NCBI RefSeq assembly: GCF_004138325.1 | Contig: NZ_SBLB01000002.1 | Coordinates: forward strand, 682,001-746,000 | Source: Spirosoma sordidisoli | Lineage (GTDB): Bacteria; Bacteroidota; Bacteroidia; Cytophagales; Spirosomataceae | Reading direction: 5' to 3' | Length of the DNA stretch: 64,000 nucleotides | Part shown: positions 1 through 9,732 of the stretch, piece by piece | Numbering within the stretch: position 1 is the stretch's first letter | Layout of the letters: the number at the start of each line of letters is the position of its first letter | The notes under the pieces: model-generated | The model's database searches: none | What the model was told of the DNA's origin: nothing | The model's input: only the letters and a program-made list of their open reading frames with translations | Translations under genes and position numbers: made by a program

Positions 1-1
1 C

Positions 2-490
2 CCTCCCTCGTACATACTGTTCAAAGGAAACAGCGTACAGATAAAAACCCAGGCTACCGAAGAAATCGGGCAGTATATATGGAGCCCGCCCGTGTCGCTC
101 AGCCGTCCCGACGTGCCCAACCCAATAGCGAGTCCACTCGTGACAACACCGTACCAGCTCACTGCGATCAGTACCGTAGGCTGTCCCACCAGTTTTTCCA
201 TTGTGGTTGAAGTCGTGGAGCCCATGTATATTCCGTCAGCCTTCTCGCCCAACGGCGACGGCCTGAACGATGTGTGGGTAATTCCGAACGCCGGTCAGTT
301 TCCCAACTGCGACGTTGCGGTCTATAACCGCTGGGGCGAGGTGGTTTTTCAGTCGAAAGGATACACCATACCCTGGGATGGCACGTCCCGGCAGGAGCGG
401 GTCAGCCCAGGGGTCTATACGTATCGAATCAACACCGGCGAGGGCCCTTATTCGACCACCTATCGGGGGCAACTGACGGTCATCTACTGA
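2..490 (+). CDS. C-terminal end of a secreted protein with a type IX (gliding-type, type B) sorting domain, partial
   Basis: The reading frame is open from the left edge, so this is the 3' end of a longer gene; no start lies in the window. The last ~90 residues carry the gliding motility-associated C-terminal domain: a YIPSAFSPNGDGLNDVW motif, then YNRWGEVVF, WDG and a closing SPGVYTYRI segment. In Bacteroidota this domain directs export through the type IX secretion system and attachment outside the cell. The preceding ~45 residues look like the end of an Ig/PKD-like beta-sandwich, which fits a large repetitive adhesin or surface protein. The function of the missing part cannot be told. Confidence 0.9.
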   Translation, partial: PPSYILFKGNSVQIKTQATEEIGQYIWSPPVSLSRPDVPNPIASPLVTTPYQLTAISTVGCPTSFSIVVEVVEPMYIPSAFSPNGDGLNDVWVIPNAGQFPNCDVAVYNRWGEVVFQSKGYTIPWDGTSRQERVSPGVYTYRINTGEGPYSTTYRGQLTVIY

Positions 491-715
491 CAATCGGCTG
501 TCCCACTCGCTCATTTTTTGACTTTCAGGCAATTTTTAGTGATCGGTATACCGTTTACTCAACAATCGGGAGCTTTTTCCTGAACTGTACTGCCATTCGG
601 TACGATTTTCAGAACCATCGGGGCCGGTTCAGGGTAAACGCTCTTTGTAGTCGGAGTGCGTAGCTCCGGGTCTGCCGCGGCAGACTGGTTGTTTCAACGT
701 TTAACATAACCCAAG

Positions 716-1321
716 ATGACTAAGAAAACGTATTTAGGATGGGCACTGGCCCTGTCACTGTTTGTAGGATCGACAGCGCTGGTGTCGGCCCAAACCCAGA
801 ATGCCGTCGGTCGGGCTGATTCCTCGGGCACCATGACCACAACATCCACTACGTCTGAAGGTACCATGAAAGCGGGGGGCGCAACCGGCCGTGATCTGAC
901 CATCAGCGCGGCCAAATCAGCCGATCATACCGTTCTGTTCCGGGCTCTGCGCGTATCGGGGCTGACGGAGCAGGCTAGCGGCAAAGGTCCCTATACCGTA
1001 TTTGCGCCTACTAACGAAGCGTTCAGCAAACTGCCGGAGGGATCGCTGGACGCCCTGCTGAAACCGGCAGGCAAGCAAAAACTGGTGAAGCTGCTGGCCT
1101 ATCATGTCGTTAAAGGTAAATTTTCGGCAGAACAGCTGCAGGACGGCCAGAAACTGAAAACAGTAACGGGAGGCACCCTGACGGTTAGCAAGCAGGGCGA
1201 TGCGATCACGATTACCGACGGCCAGGGCAGCGTAGCCACTATCAACCAGGCCGATATTGAAGCGACCAATGGCATGATTCATTCGGTCGATACCGTGCTG
1301 ATGCCCGCCGGCGCGAAATAG
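716..1321 (+). CDS. Fasciclin (FAS1) domain secreted protein
   Basis: The 201-residue product starts with a signal peptide (hydrophobic segment ending near SAQT, residues 24-27). A Ser/Thr-rich linker to about residue 55 leads into one FAS1 domain (about 60-199). Family hallmarks are visible: PYTVFAPTNEAFSKLP, the conserved LLAYHVV, and a terminal NGMIHSVDTVLMP. FAS1 domains act in adhesion at the cell surface or in the periplasm. The gene stands alone between a sorting-domain gene and a strong hairpin terminator. The ATG at 716 directly precedes the signal peptide, so the start is secure. Confidence 0.92.
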   Translation: MTKKTYLGWALALSLFVGSTALVSAQTQNAVGRADSSGTMTTTSTTSEGTMKAGGATGRDLTISAAKSADHTVLFRALRVSGLTEQASGKGPYTVFAPTNEAFSKLPEGSLDALLKPAGKQKLVKLLAYHVVKGKFSAEQLQDGQKLKTVTGGTLTVSKQGDAITITDGQGSVATINQADIEATNGMIHSVDTVLMPAGAK

Positions 1322-1348
1322 TCAACTGACCAGGCTTTACAGGCCTGC

Positions 1349-1384
1349 AACCCCTTGCTGTACTCAACGGCAAGGGGTTTTTTA
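1349..1384 (+). terminator. Rho-independent terminator after the fasciclin gene
   Basis: A perfect 10-bp stem (AACCCCTTGC / GCAAGGGGTT, 1349-1358 and 1370-1379) closes an 11-nt loop and runs straight into a T tract at 1378-1383. It lies 28 bp past the stop codon. Confidence 0.85.
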
Positions 1385-1719
1385 TTGGCTCTGGTATAAT
1401 CGGCTAGGTGACCGATGGCGCTGACGTAAGTATAATTACGCAGGCAGTTTCTCTTTTACGCAGGCGTTGTGTCCGTCAATGGCCCAATAACATACGCATA
1501 ATATAAAATTATGGTTATTTAGGGAGATTTTTTAACTATTACTGCTTGGGGTTCGTCCGGATATGTAAGAGTTGTATTTACCGGAGCGATAATTGATTCG
1601 CCGGAAAAGGGGTCAGGGGGCGCTGCTCAGGGTTTATTATTATTCCTTTAAATACACAATTACTCAATTCTCTAACGGGCCGTAAGCAGAACTTTGCATC
1701 ACCAATTAATCAATCAACT
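1385..1719. other. Intergenic region upstream of susC
   Basis: About 335 bp, AT-rich compared with its neighbours, without a credible ORF. It presumably holds the promoter and regulatory sites of the susC/susD pair. Apart from the weak -7-like site noted separately, nothing specific is visible. Confidence 0.5.
1689..1696 (+). promoter_or_regulatory. Candidate -7 element for susC
   Basis: GAACTTTG matches the Bacteroidota TAnnTTTG element at all but the first position and lies 23 bp before the susC ATG. This is a weak, inferred assignment. Confidence 0.3.
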
Positions 1720-4700
1720 ATGACTTATTTCTATCATCCCAATTCACTCGTTTCGTTGTCAACCCGGTGGCGATTGCTGTTCGTTCTCTTGGCGGGCTGT
1801 AGTCTGATCGGTTCAGCGCAGGCTCAGCAACTGGCCCGGCTGTCGGGTGAGCGTTCGGGCCAGTCGGCCCCTGCCGAGATAACCGTAAGCGGACGGGTTA
1901 CTGACGCATCTACCAACGAGTCGCTGGCTGGTTGTACGGTTTTGGTAAAGGGCACGCAGAAAGGAACCACCACCGATGCCAACGGCGCCTTTCGGATTGT
2001 GGTGCCCAACGAAGAGGCTGTGCTGGTCATCGGCTTCATTGGTTTCGTGTCGCAGGAAGAACGGGTCGGCAACCGCACAACCATAAACGTGGCGCTTAAG
2101 CCGTCGGCTTCCGAGCTGGCACAGGTCGTTGTTATCGGCTATGGTACAACGACCAAAAAAGACGCTACCGGCGCGCTGAAGACGGTGAAAAGCACCGAAT
2201 TTAACCGCGGCATCATCAACTCGCCCGAGCAGTTGCTACAGGGCAAAGTGGCCGGCGTCAACGTGACCTCGGTCAGTGGCGAACCGGGCGCGCGGCAAAG
2301 CATCACCGTTCGCGGCCCCGGCGGAGTGCGGACCGGTAGCACCCCCCTGTTCGTGCTGGACGGTATTCCGCTCGATAACTCCAGCACCGGAGGGGCCACC
2401 AACCCACTCAGCTTTCTGAATCCGCAGGATATTGAATCCATCGATGTGCTGAAAGACGCATCGGCAACGGCCATCTACGGAGCGCGGGGCGCTAACGGCG
2501 TTATTCTGATCACGACCAAGAAAGGCAAAGCCGGGGCTACGAACCTAACCGTTTCGGCCAATGTGGGCGTATCGAACATGGCCCGGCCCATACCGCTTTT
2601 TACCGCCGACGAGTTTCGGCAGCAGGTGACGGCCATAGGGGGCGTTGTTGACGACCAGAAAGCATCTACCGACTGGCTGAAGGAAATCAGCCGGACGGCC
2701 ATCACCCAGGATTACAATCTGTCGTTCGGCGGAGGAGCCGATCGGCTGACCTATTACGGTTCGTTCAGTATGCAGAACCAGGAGGGAGTGCTCAAAAACA
2801 GCAAACTCAACCGGTTTACCGGGCGGTTCAACGCCACCCAGAAATTCCTGGACGACCGGCTGGTGCTGGACGTGAACCTGACGGCGTCGCGCCTGTTCAA
2901 CGAGCGGCCCCCGATCGAGGGTGTACTGGGCGCGGCCCTCTCGGCCAATCCTACGTTCCCGGCCTATGACGCCACGGGGGCACCAGCCCGCTACCAGGCC
3001 TTTACCAATCCGCTGGTTTCGCTCGATCTGCAAAAGGATATCACCACGACCAACCGGGTGGTGGCTTCGATATCACCTTCCTACAAAATCACCAAAGACC
3101 TCGTCTATAAACTCAATCTGGGTGTCGATAATGCCTCCTCGACGCGTGACCAGCAGTCGCTGGCCAGTCTGGTTCCTCAGCAGGACGGACGGCTCGAAAG
3201 TATTTACACGACCAACCAGAACGTCTTGATCGAGAACTACTTCACCTATACGCTGGCCAGGGGGCAGCATAGCATGTCGGCTTTGCTGGGGCACTCGTTC
3301 CAGAAATTTACGCTGGGTGGCCGCAACTGGAGCGTCAACAAGTTTCCGATCGGCCCCATCGAACCCATTAACAACCCCGGACTGGGCCAGGATCTGACGC
3401 TGGCCAATAACCGGCCGGGTGGTTTTGCGGTAGAGAATGAGCTGCAGTCGTTTTTTGGCCGGTTAAATTACCAGTTCCGCGATCGCTACCTGCTGACGGC
3501 TACTGTACGGGCCGACGGGTCGAGCAAGTTCGGCGCCAACAACAAGTACGGTGTGTTCCCGTCGTTCTCGGCCGGATGGCGGTTGTCGGAAGAGGAATTC
3601 CTGAAAAACGGACCCTTCTCCGACCTGAAACTGCGGGCGGGCTGGGGCCGGACCGGTAACCAGGAAATCCCCTCGAAGATTACCCAGGCCCTGTTTACCT
3701 CGAGCGTATCGAATACGACCAGCTATCCCCTCGATAACTCGACGACCTACCCGGCCGGTACGACCTACACCCGACTGGCTAACCCAGATATTCAGTGGGA
3801 AGTATCGACCCAAACGGACCTGGGTCTGGATTTCGGCCTGCTGAAAGGTGCCCTGACGGGTTCTGTCGATTATTTCCGGAAGGTTTCCGGCAAAATCCTG
3901 CTCGAAGTCATCCCGGCTGACCCCATTCAGCCGGCGGCTACCTACTGGACCAACGTGCCCGATATGACCATTACCAACCAGGGTGTGGAACTGGATCTGA
4001 ATTATCGGTACGTGAGCCAGGGCGGCTTCCGGTTCGATCTGGGTGGAAATATTACGTTCATAAAGAACCGGGTCGAGGGTTCGCCCTACTCGGTCATCAC
4101 GTCGGGGTCGGCAACCGGCCCGGGCCTGACGTCCGCTACCGTCAACGGCTACGTGAATGGGCAGCCCATCGGTACGTTCTTCCTTCGGGAGTACATCGGT
4201 ATCGATGATAAGGGCCTGAGCAAGTACACCGACCGCGATGGCGACGGCCAGGGCGGCACCGACAAAGACCGGATTGCAGCGGGCAGCGCTTTGCCTACGC
4301 GTCAGTATAACATCAACACCAGCATGGCGTATAAGGGCTTTGACCTGACCGCCAACTTCAACGGAGTCGCCGGCAATAAAGTATATGACAACACCGCCAA
4401 CGCCCTATTCTACAAAGCCCGTCTGGTGAAAGGCCTGAACGGACCCGCCGAAGCCATTGGCGAACCCAACGAGTCGATCAACAACGCGGCACCGGTGTCG
4501 ACCCGATTCCTGAAAGACGGTTCTTTTTTCCGGTTGAACAACCTGACCCTGGGGTATAACCTCGATCCGAGTCGAATCGGCATGAAGCGCTGGTTTGCTA
4601 ACGCCCGGCTATCCGTTACGGGGCAAAACCTGTTCGTGATTACCAAATACAATGGCTTCGATCCGGAGGTAAATACCGATCGTACCGTGAACGGCATTTC

Positions 4701-4773
4701 GTCATACGGGATCGATTACCTCAGCTATCCGAAAGCGCGCTCGTTCGTTTTTGGTCTGAACTTAACCTTTTAG
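1720..4773 (+). CDS. SusC/RagA-family TonB-dependent outer-membrane receptor
   Basis: The 1017-residue length is typical of SusC proteins. In order it shows a signal peptide (cleavage near SAQAQQ, about residue 36), a carboxypeptidase-regulatory-like beta-sandwich (about 55-130: VSGRVTDASTNESLAGCTV), the SusC signature VVVIGYGTTTKKDATGAL, a plug with FVLDGIPLDN and IYGARGANGVILITTKKGK, and a long beta-barrel ending in a terminal phenylalanine. With the SusD lipoprotein that follows after 82 bp it should form an outer-membrane complex importing oligosaccharide or other large substrates with TonB energy. The substrate cannot be inferred: no glycosidase is directly linked, although a YncE/phosphoesterase fusion follows. 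Confidence 0.96.
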   Translation: MTYFYHPNSLVSLSTRWRLLFVLLAGCSLIGSAQAQQLARLSGERSGQSAPAEITVSGRVTDASTNESLAGCTVLVKGTQKGTTTDANGAFRIVVPNEEAVLVIGFIGFVSQEERVGNRTTINVALKPSASELAQVVVIGYGTTTKKDATGALKTVKSTEFNRGIINSPEQLLQGKVAGVNVTSVSGEPGARQSITVRGPGGVRTGSTPLFVLDGIPLDNSSTGGATNPLSFLNPQDIESIDVLKDASATAIYGARGANGVILITTKKGKAGATNLTVSANVGVSNMARPIPLFTADEFRQQVTAIGGVVDDQKASTDWLKEISRTAITQDYNLSFGGGADRLTYYGSFSMQNQEGVLKNSKLNRFTGRFNATQKFLDDRLVLDVNLTASRLFNERPPIEGVLGAALSANPTFPAYDATGAPARYQAFTNPLVSLDLQKDITTTNRVVASISPSYKITKDLVYKLNLGVDNASSTRDQQSLASLVPQQDGRLESIYTTNQNVLIENYFTYTLARGQHSMSALLGHSFQKFTLGGRNWSVNKFPIGPIEPINNPGLGQDLTLANNRPGGFAVENELQSFFGRLNYQFRDRYLLTATVRADGSSKFGANNKYGVFPSFSAGWRLSEEEFLKNGPFSDLKLRAGWGRTGNQEIPSKITQALFTSSVSNTTSYPLDNSTTYPAGTTYTRLANPDIQWEVSTQTDLGLDFGLLKGALTGSVDYFRKVSGKILLEVIPADPIQPAATYWTNVPDMTITNQGVELDLNYRYVSQGGFRFDLGGNITFIKNRVEGSPYSVITSGSATGPGLTSATVNGYVNGQPIGTFFLREYIGIDDKGLSKYTDRDGDGQGGTDKDRIAAGSALPTRQYNINTSMAYKGFDLTANFNGVAGNKVYDNTANALFYKARLVKGLNGPAEAIGEPNESINNAAPVSTRFLKDGSFFRLNNLTLGYNLDPSRIGMKRWFANARLSVTGQNLFVITKYNGFDPEVNTDRTVNGISSYGIDYLSYPKARSFVFGLNLTF

Positions 4774-4855
4774 TCAATGGTCAACGTCAGCCGGACCGTG
4801 CCGGATCGTCCGGTCCGAACCCCGGCTGCTGTTGGCCCGTAACTCAAGATATAGT

Positions 4856-6532
4856 ATGAAAAAGATAGTTATTTCATCGTTGATGCTGTTCGGCCTGCTG
4901 GTTTTGAATAGCTGTACCGATCTGACAGAAAATGTACTGGACGAGTCGTCGGTGACGGGTCTGACCGACCGACAGGCCGCGGACGGGAACCTGGCGCCGG
5001 TATACGCCCGCCTGCCGGATCTGTTTACCCATACCAACTACTTCGCCGTTCAGGAAATCTCGACCGACGAAGCGATTCTGCCCTACCGGGGCGGCACAGA
5101 CTGGGGCGACAACGGCATCTACCTGGCGCTGCACCAGCACCTGCCAACCAGTACCGATCCCAACCTTCGCAATACCTGGCTGATCCTGGCGCAGGGCATT
5201 TCGCGCTCGATTACCGCGCTGAATACCCTTCCGACCATCAATGACTCCAACACGAAGGTGTACCTGGCCGAGGCCCGGGGTATGCGGGCGTACTACAACA
5301 TGATGCTGCTCGATCTGTTCGGGCTGGTATTCAAAAAAGATGACCCGCAGGCCACCTCGGAAATCCTGCGGGGTGAGCAGGCGCTTGAGTACGTCAAAAG
5401 CGAATTGCTCGCGGCCGAGCCCGACCTGCTGACCACCGTCGGTCCCGGTCGTCTGACCAAGGGGGGCGCCTGGGGCCTGCTGGCTCGCCTGTATCTGAAC
5501 GCAGCTGTATACCGCGATCCCTACGCAGCCCAGTTCGCTTTCAAAACCGAAGACATGGACAAGGTGATCGAATACACCGATAAGATTATCAGCTCGGGTC
5601 AGTATCAGCTGGCGCCTGATTATTTCTCGGTTTTCAATGCCGACAACCATACGAATAAAGAGCTGATTTTTGCGGTCGATCAACGGGCGGAGCTGAACGG
5701 ACACAATCGTCTGGCGTACTTCTCCCTCTCGGGCGATCAGTTTCCGCTGCCCGCCTTCACGGGGGCAAACGGCACCGACGGCCCGGCCATTACGCCTGAT
5801 TTCTACCGGACGTGGGTAAACGCCTACGCTCCGCAGGACCCGGCTGGCATCGACCCGCGTTTCTATCGGAAGAACCTGAATATTCCGGCCGACTCCTGCA
5901 TGACGGCGGGTAGCGTTGTGATGGATCGGGGTATCCTGCGCGGGCAGCAATATGGCCTGCTGCGGGTAAACGGTGCGTTTGTTCGCTGCGGCAGTAACTA
6001 CCGGGTTGGCCGATTAGTCCACATCACCCGCAACCGGCCAACCCTGCCGGTCAATTTCACCGAGCAGATCGACTTCAGCGTGGCGGGTAGCAACTACAAC
6101 ACCGGGTACCGGGTACTGAAGTATGAGTTTAGCCCGAAATCGCAGTCGGGTCGTAACCTGGGCGATGTCGACATCCCCATTGTACGCCTGGCCGATGTGT
6201 ATCTGATGCGGGCCGAAGCCAAACTGCGTAAGAGCAGCGACGCGGCCGGGGCGCTGGCTGATGTTAACGCGGTTCGGGCTTCCCGTACGGCCAGCACACC
6301 GGCTCCGGCGCTGACCAGTATGAACCTGGACCTGTTGTTCCGGGAGCGCGGGTTTGAACTGTACTGGGAATGCCAGCGCCGTACCGACATGATCCGTTTC
6401 GGCAAGTACGAAGGTACCTGGACGGAGAAGACAAATGCCGACCGGCAGAAGCGCCTTTTCCCCATTCCGCAAACGGCCATCGATGGCGCTTCGAACCTGC
6501 CGGGCTATCTGACTCAGAACGCCAGTTATTAA
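4856..6532 (+). CDS. SusD/RagB-family nutrient-binding outer-membrane lipoprotein
   Basis: The ATG at 4856 begins a lipoprotein signal (hydrophobic run ending LLVLNSC, lipidated Cys20), so it is preferred over an in-frame TTG at 4832. The 558-residue product is of usual SusD length. The N-terminal TPR-like helical part includes ARGMRAYYNMMLLDLFG, and the C-terminal part has the typical VRLADVYLMRAEA and FRERGFELYWECQRRTDMIRFGKY motifs. SusD proteins cap the SusC barrel and bind the substrate at the cell surface. It follows susC closely and ends at a hairpin, so the two genes form a two-gene operon. Confidence 0.96.
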   Translation: MKKIVISSLMLFGLLVLNSCTDLTENVLDESSVTGLTDRQAADGNLAPVYARLPDLFTHTNYFAVQEISTDEAILPYRGGTDWGDNGIYLALHQHLPTSTDPNLRNTWLILAQGISRSITALNTLPTINDSNTKVYLAEARGMRAYYNMMLLDLFGLVFKKDDPQATSEILRGEQALEYVKSELLAAEPDLLTTVGPGRLTKGGAWGLLARLYLNAAVYRDPYAAQFAFKTEDMDKVIEYTDKIISSGQYQLAPDYFSVFNADNHTNKELIFAVDQRAELNGHNRLAYFSLSGDQFPLPAFTGANGTDGPAITPDFYRTWVNAYAPQDPAGIDPRFYRKNLNIPADSCMTAGSVVMDRGILRGQQYGLLRVNGAFVRCGSNYRVGRLVHITRNRPTLPVNFTEQIDFSVAGSNYNTGYRVLKYEFSPKSQSGRNLGDVDIPIVRLADVYLMRAEAKLRKSSDAAGALADVNAVRASRTASTPAPALTSMNLDLLFRERGFELYWECQRRTDMIRFGKYEGTWTEKTNADRQKRLFPIPQTAIDGASNLPGYLTQNASY

Positions 6533-6559
6533 TTCCGCGTAACGTCTGCTTTAGCGTGT

Positions 6560-6597
6560 ATAGTCATCAGGTGGCCAGGGCTGCCTGATGACTATTT
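6560..6597 (+). terminator. Hairpin after the susC/susD pair
   Basis: A perfect 12-bp inverted repeat (ATAGTCATCAGG at 6560-6571 and its complement at 6584-6595) encloses a 12-nt loop, 28 bp past the susD stop. The following T tract is weak, so termination is likely but not certain. Confidence 0.6.
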
Positions 6598-6667
6598 GCT
6601 ATACGCCATGCCTACCGGGCTGGGGGGTGAAATTCACCCTTCCCCAAACACCGCTACCTGATTTTTT

Positions 6668-9319
6668 ATGAAAACACCTGTTCTTTTCGTTTGTCTGTGC
6701 CTGCTCAGTTTCCTGTCGGCCGCGCAGCCGCGAGCCTATAGACACCGGTCGGATAAGCAACGTCTCGATGACCGCTCGCCAGCCATTATGCCGTATAACC
6801 GGCTTACCCAGTCGGCCGGAACCGTGTTGAGTTACGGCGACCCGAAACTCGAGAACCATACGCTGGACATGGCGCTGCTGCCGGGCCAGACGCAGCTGGT
6901 CATTGAGGATCGCTACGGCATTGCGGTGCTGGACCGGCCGAGCCGGCGGATCGTGCACCGGTGGACGTTCCGTGATGTGCCGGCCTACAAAGCGCTGATG
7001 AGTACGTACTCCGGTATAGAGGTGTTCAGCCACCAGAATCAGACCTATATCGTCTGGGGCGCGTCGGAGCGCGAAAAAGGCCAGTCCGGACTCATGATTG
7101 CTTCCTGGGCCGATGGTACCATAGGGAAGGTGGAGCTGCTGCCGTTCGTGCCAGTTGCGCCGGCTCCCATTGCGCTGGCCAACGACGTAGCCGTGCGGGC
7201 CGAAGGCGGGGAGACATATCTGTACGTGGTGCTGAACGGGAATAATCAGCTGGCCAAGGTTCGGTTTTCGGATCGATCGGTGGTCTGGACGGCCCAAACG
7301 GGCGTTGCTCCTTTTGGGGTGGCGCTGGCGGGTGATCAGGCCTACGTAACGAACTGGGCCGGACCCGTGCCCGACTCGACCAGTACCCACGAAACGGCCG
7401 GTGTACCCTGGGGCGCTGCCTATATCGATCCCCGTACCGGTGCCATGGCCCGGGGGTCGGTAACGGTAATCGACCTGAAAACGGGAAAGCCAGAAACCAG
7501 CATCGAGGTAGGGCTGCACCCGAATGCCATCATCAGTCGTCGCGATGGTCGGGTGCTTTACGTGGCAAATGGCAACAGCGATAACATTTCAGTCATCGAT
7601 GCGCAAACCCGGCGGGTAACCGATTCGATCGCCGTAGGTTTGTTTCGCGGTCAGACGGCCTACATTGGCAGCACCCCCAACGCCCTGGCGCTCGACCCCA
7701 CCGAAACGACACTTTATGTGGCCAACGGTCTCGACAATGCCCTGGCTGTCGTGTCGCTGGCCGACAGCAGCCGGGTTCGGGGCTATGTGCCGACGCAGGC
7801 TTACCCGGCCGGGGTTCTGTGTCTGGGTAACGAGCTGTACGTGGCCAACCTCGAAGGAAATGGGGCTCGGATTGCTACCGCCGTCGAGCTGGGAACGAGC
7901 CAGACTGCTCAGCCACAAAAGCCCGGTCAGCAGGCGTATACAGCGCATCGGCAGCTGGCAACGCTCTCCTGCATTGCCGTGCCGACGGAGGCCCAGCTGG
8001 TGAACTATACGGCGGATGTCCGCAGGATGAGTCTCCAGTTTCGGCTGGCCCTGGCGGAGCAGTTGCCCAGACCCAACCGGGCTCCCCGTCCGGTACCCGA
8101 GCGGATCGGCGAGCCATCGGTCTTCAAACACGTAGTGTACATCATCAAGGAAAACCGAACCTACGATCAGGTGCTGGGCGACATGCGCGAGGGAAAAGGC
8201 ATGCCGTCGCTCTGTGTCTTCGGCGACAGCGTAACGCCTAACCAGCACCAGCTGGCCCGCGAGTTTATGCTGCTGGACAACTATTACGTATCGGGCAAGT
8301 CGTCGGCCGAGGGGCATCACTGGGCCGATGCGGCTATGGTTACCGACTATACCGAGAAAAGCGTACGGGCCTGGTTCCGGTCCTATCCGCACGTGCTGTA
8401 CGACGCGCTGGTCTACAACAAAAAAGGAATGATCTGGAACAACGCCCTCGATCACGGCAAAACCGTCCGGATCTACGGCGAAGCCTGCACCTGCGAATTC
8501 GATAAGAAACAGTACGACTGGCAAAAGCTCTACCAGATGCGACAGGCCGGACAGCCGTTTTCGTTTACCAATACCACCACCATTTCGCGGGTAAGGCCTA
8601 TTCTGGCGATGGACTTCCCCGGCTGCGATGACGAAACGATCAATGACCAGATGCGGGCCGATGCGTTTATCCGGGAACTGAACGAAGCCAGTGCCCGCCC
8701 CGGCGACGAATGGCCAAACCTGATGGTCATGTCGCTGCCCAACGATCACACGGCCGGTATGAGCCCCGAATTTCCGACCCCCCGCGCCATGGTAGCCGAC
8801 AATGACCTGGCCGTGGGGCGGATTGTCGAAGCCATCAGCAAGAGCCGATTCGCGGCCAATACGGTTATTTTCATTACCGAAGATGACTCGCAGTCCGGCT
8901 GGGATCACGTGTCGGCCTACCGTACGACCGGCTTCGTGATCAGTCCGTATTCACGCCTTCGACGCACCGTCAGAACCAATTATAACCAGACATCCATGAT
9001 CCGGACGATCGAACAGATTCTGGGCCTGCCGCCCATGAACGTGATCGACGCAACGGCGCTACCCATGTTCGACTGCTTTATCGACCAGCCCAATCCGGTG
9101 CCCTTTACCGCCCTGCCTAACCGCGTCCGGCTCGACGAGATGAATAAACCCCTGTCGAGCCTGCGCGGCCGGGCGCTGCACTACGCCCGCGAATCGGTTG
9201 AACAGGCCGAGGAAGGTATCGACACGGGCGAGGACGAGCTGATGAACGAAATTCTGTGGTTTGCCACGAAAGGCAACGCTCCTTACCCTCGCTTTCGGAT
9301 GGCTGCCGACAAACAATAG
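6668..9319 (+). CDS. Secreted YncE-type beta-propeller fused to an alkaline phosphatase-family phosphoesterase
   Basis: The 883-residue product has a signal peptide (about residues 1-20). Repeated YVTN/YncE blades follow to about residue 420, with lines such as LYVANGNSDNISVIDA and LYVANGLDNALAVVS. After that comes a phosphoesterase domain beginning VVYIIKENRTYDQVLGDM, with SSAEGHHWADAAMVTDY and FITEDDSQSGWDHV, which supply likely metal-ligand Asp and His residues. This matches the bifunctional YncE/alkaline-phosphatase architecture common in Bacteroidota. The likely role is periplasmic or surface hydrolysis of a phosphoester; the substrate is unknown. It lies 135 bp after the susD gene but beyond a hairpin, so it is probably a separate unit. 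Confidence 0.9.
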   Translation: MKTPVLFVCLCLLSFLSAAQPRAYRHRSDKQRLDDRSPAIMPYNRLTQSAGTVLSYGDPKLENHTLDMALLPGQTQLVIEDRYGIAVLDRPSRRIVHRWTFRDVPAYKALMSTYSGIEVFSHQNQTYIVWGASEREKGQSGLMIASWADGTIGKVELLPFVPVAPAPIALANDVAVRAEGGETYLYVVLNGNNQLAKVRFSDRSVVWTAQTGVAPFGVALAGDQAYVTNWAGPVPDSTSTHETAGVPWGAAYIDPRTGAMARGSVTVIDLKTGKPETSIEVGLHPNAIISRRDGRVLYVANGNSDNISVIDAQTRRVTDSIAVGLFRGQTAYIGSTPNALALDPTETTLYVANGLDNALAVVSLADSSRVRGYVPTQAYPAGVLCLGNELYVANLEGNGARIATAVELGTSQTAQPQKPGQQAYTAHRQLATLSCIAVPTEAQLVNYTADVRRMSLQFRLALAEQLPRPNRAPRPVPERIGEPSVFKHVVYIIKENRTYDQVLGDMREGKGMPSLCVFGDSVTPNQHQLAREFMLLDNYYVSGKSSAEGHHWADAAMVTDYTEKSVRAWFRSYPHVLYDALVYNKKGMIWNNALDHGKTVRIYGEACTCEFDKKQYDWQKLYQMRQAGQPFSFTNTTTISRVRPILAMDFPGCDDETINDQMRADAFIRELNEASARPGDEWPNLMVMSLPNDHTAGMSPEFPTPRAMVADNDLAVGRIVEAISKSRFAANTVIFITEDDSQSGWDHVSAYRTTGFVISPYSRLRRTVRTNYNQTSMIRTIEQILGLPPMNVIDATALPMFDCFIDQPNPVPFTALPNRVRLDEMNKPLSSLRGRALHYARESVEQAEEGIDTGEDELMNEILWFATKGNAPYPRFRMAADKQ

Positions 9320-9378
9320 CGGTCGGTGAGTGTTCTATCGGTGTAGTAGATTAATAGAAACCCGAAACGAACAACGGT

Positions 9379-9618
9379 ATGGAAGATCCCGAAAAAGAAG
9401 ATATCCTGCGTGCCAAACAGGCAATTTCGCCCGCTGGCTTAGGCGACCGCTCCGACAAAGCGACCCAACTACCCGGTAATGACTCTCCGGAAGACACGCC
9501 GGTGAGCGGCCTGGATACAACCCCGGCCGACGATGCCGAAGAGGATGATGTGGCGACCACCCATCCCAACCGGAACCGCGATGGTAAAGTAGATATCGAT
9601 AAACCGCCCTACAGTTAA
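9379..9618 (+). CDS. Small acidic hypothetical protein
   Basis: This 79-residue product is strongly acidic and low in hydrophobic residues (MEDPEKEDILRAK at the start, DDAEEDDVATT in the middle) and ends in NRNRDGKVDIDKPPYS. It has no signal peptide or membrane segment and is probably largely disordered. Support for a real gene: a clear ATG start, placement just before a clean hairpin terminator, and protein-like composition. I do not recognise a family. The D-x-D-G-K-x-D-I-D-like tail is faintly reminiscent of a calcium loop, but that is speculation. Confidence 0.55.
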   Translation: MEDPEKEDILRAKQAISPAGLGDRSDKATQLPGNDSPEDTPVSGLDTTPADDAEEDDVATTHPNRNRDGKVDIDKPPYS

Positions 9619-9636
9619 GGGCAAATGGGTACTGAA

Positions 9637-9671
9637 GAAGGCGTTTCGAGAGGAACGCCTTCGTTCGTTTA
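9637..9671 (+). terminator. Hairpin terminator after the small acidic gene
   Basis: GAAGGCGTT (9637-9645) pairs perfectly with AACGCCTTC (9654-9662) over an 8-nt loop, followed by the T-rich GTTCGTTT. It lies 19 bp after the stop. Confidence 0.7.
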
Positions 9672-9732
9672 GTGCGTCTGTATAACCAATACCCGGTCCG
9701 ACGCGTTATCAATAGACGAGCAGAGTCAACGT

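Noticed and set aside
7589..8908. 439-codon open frame antisense to the phosphoesterase fusion
   Set aside because: Shadow frame in GC-rich coding DNA with no signal or domain.
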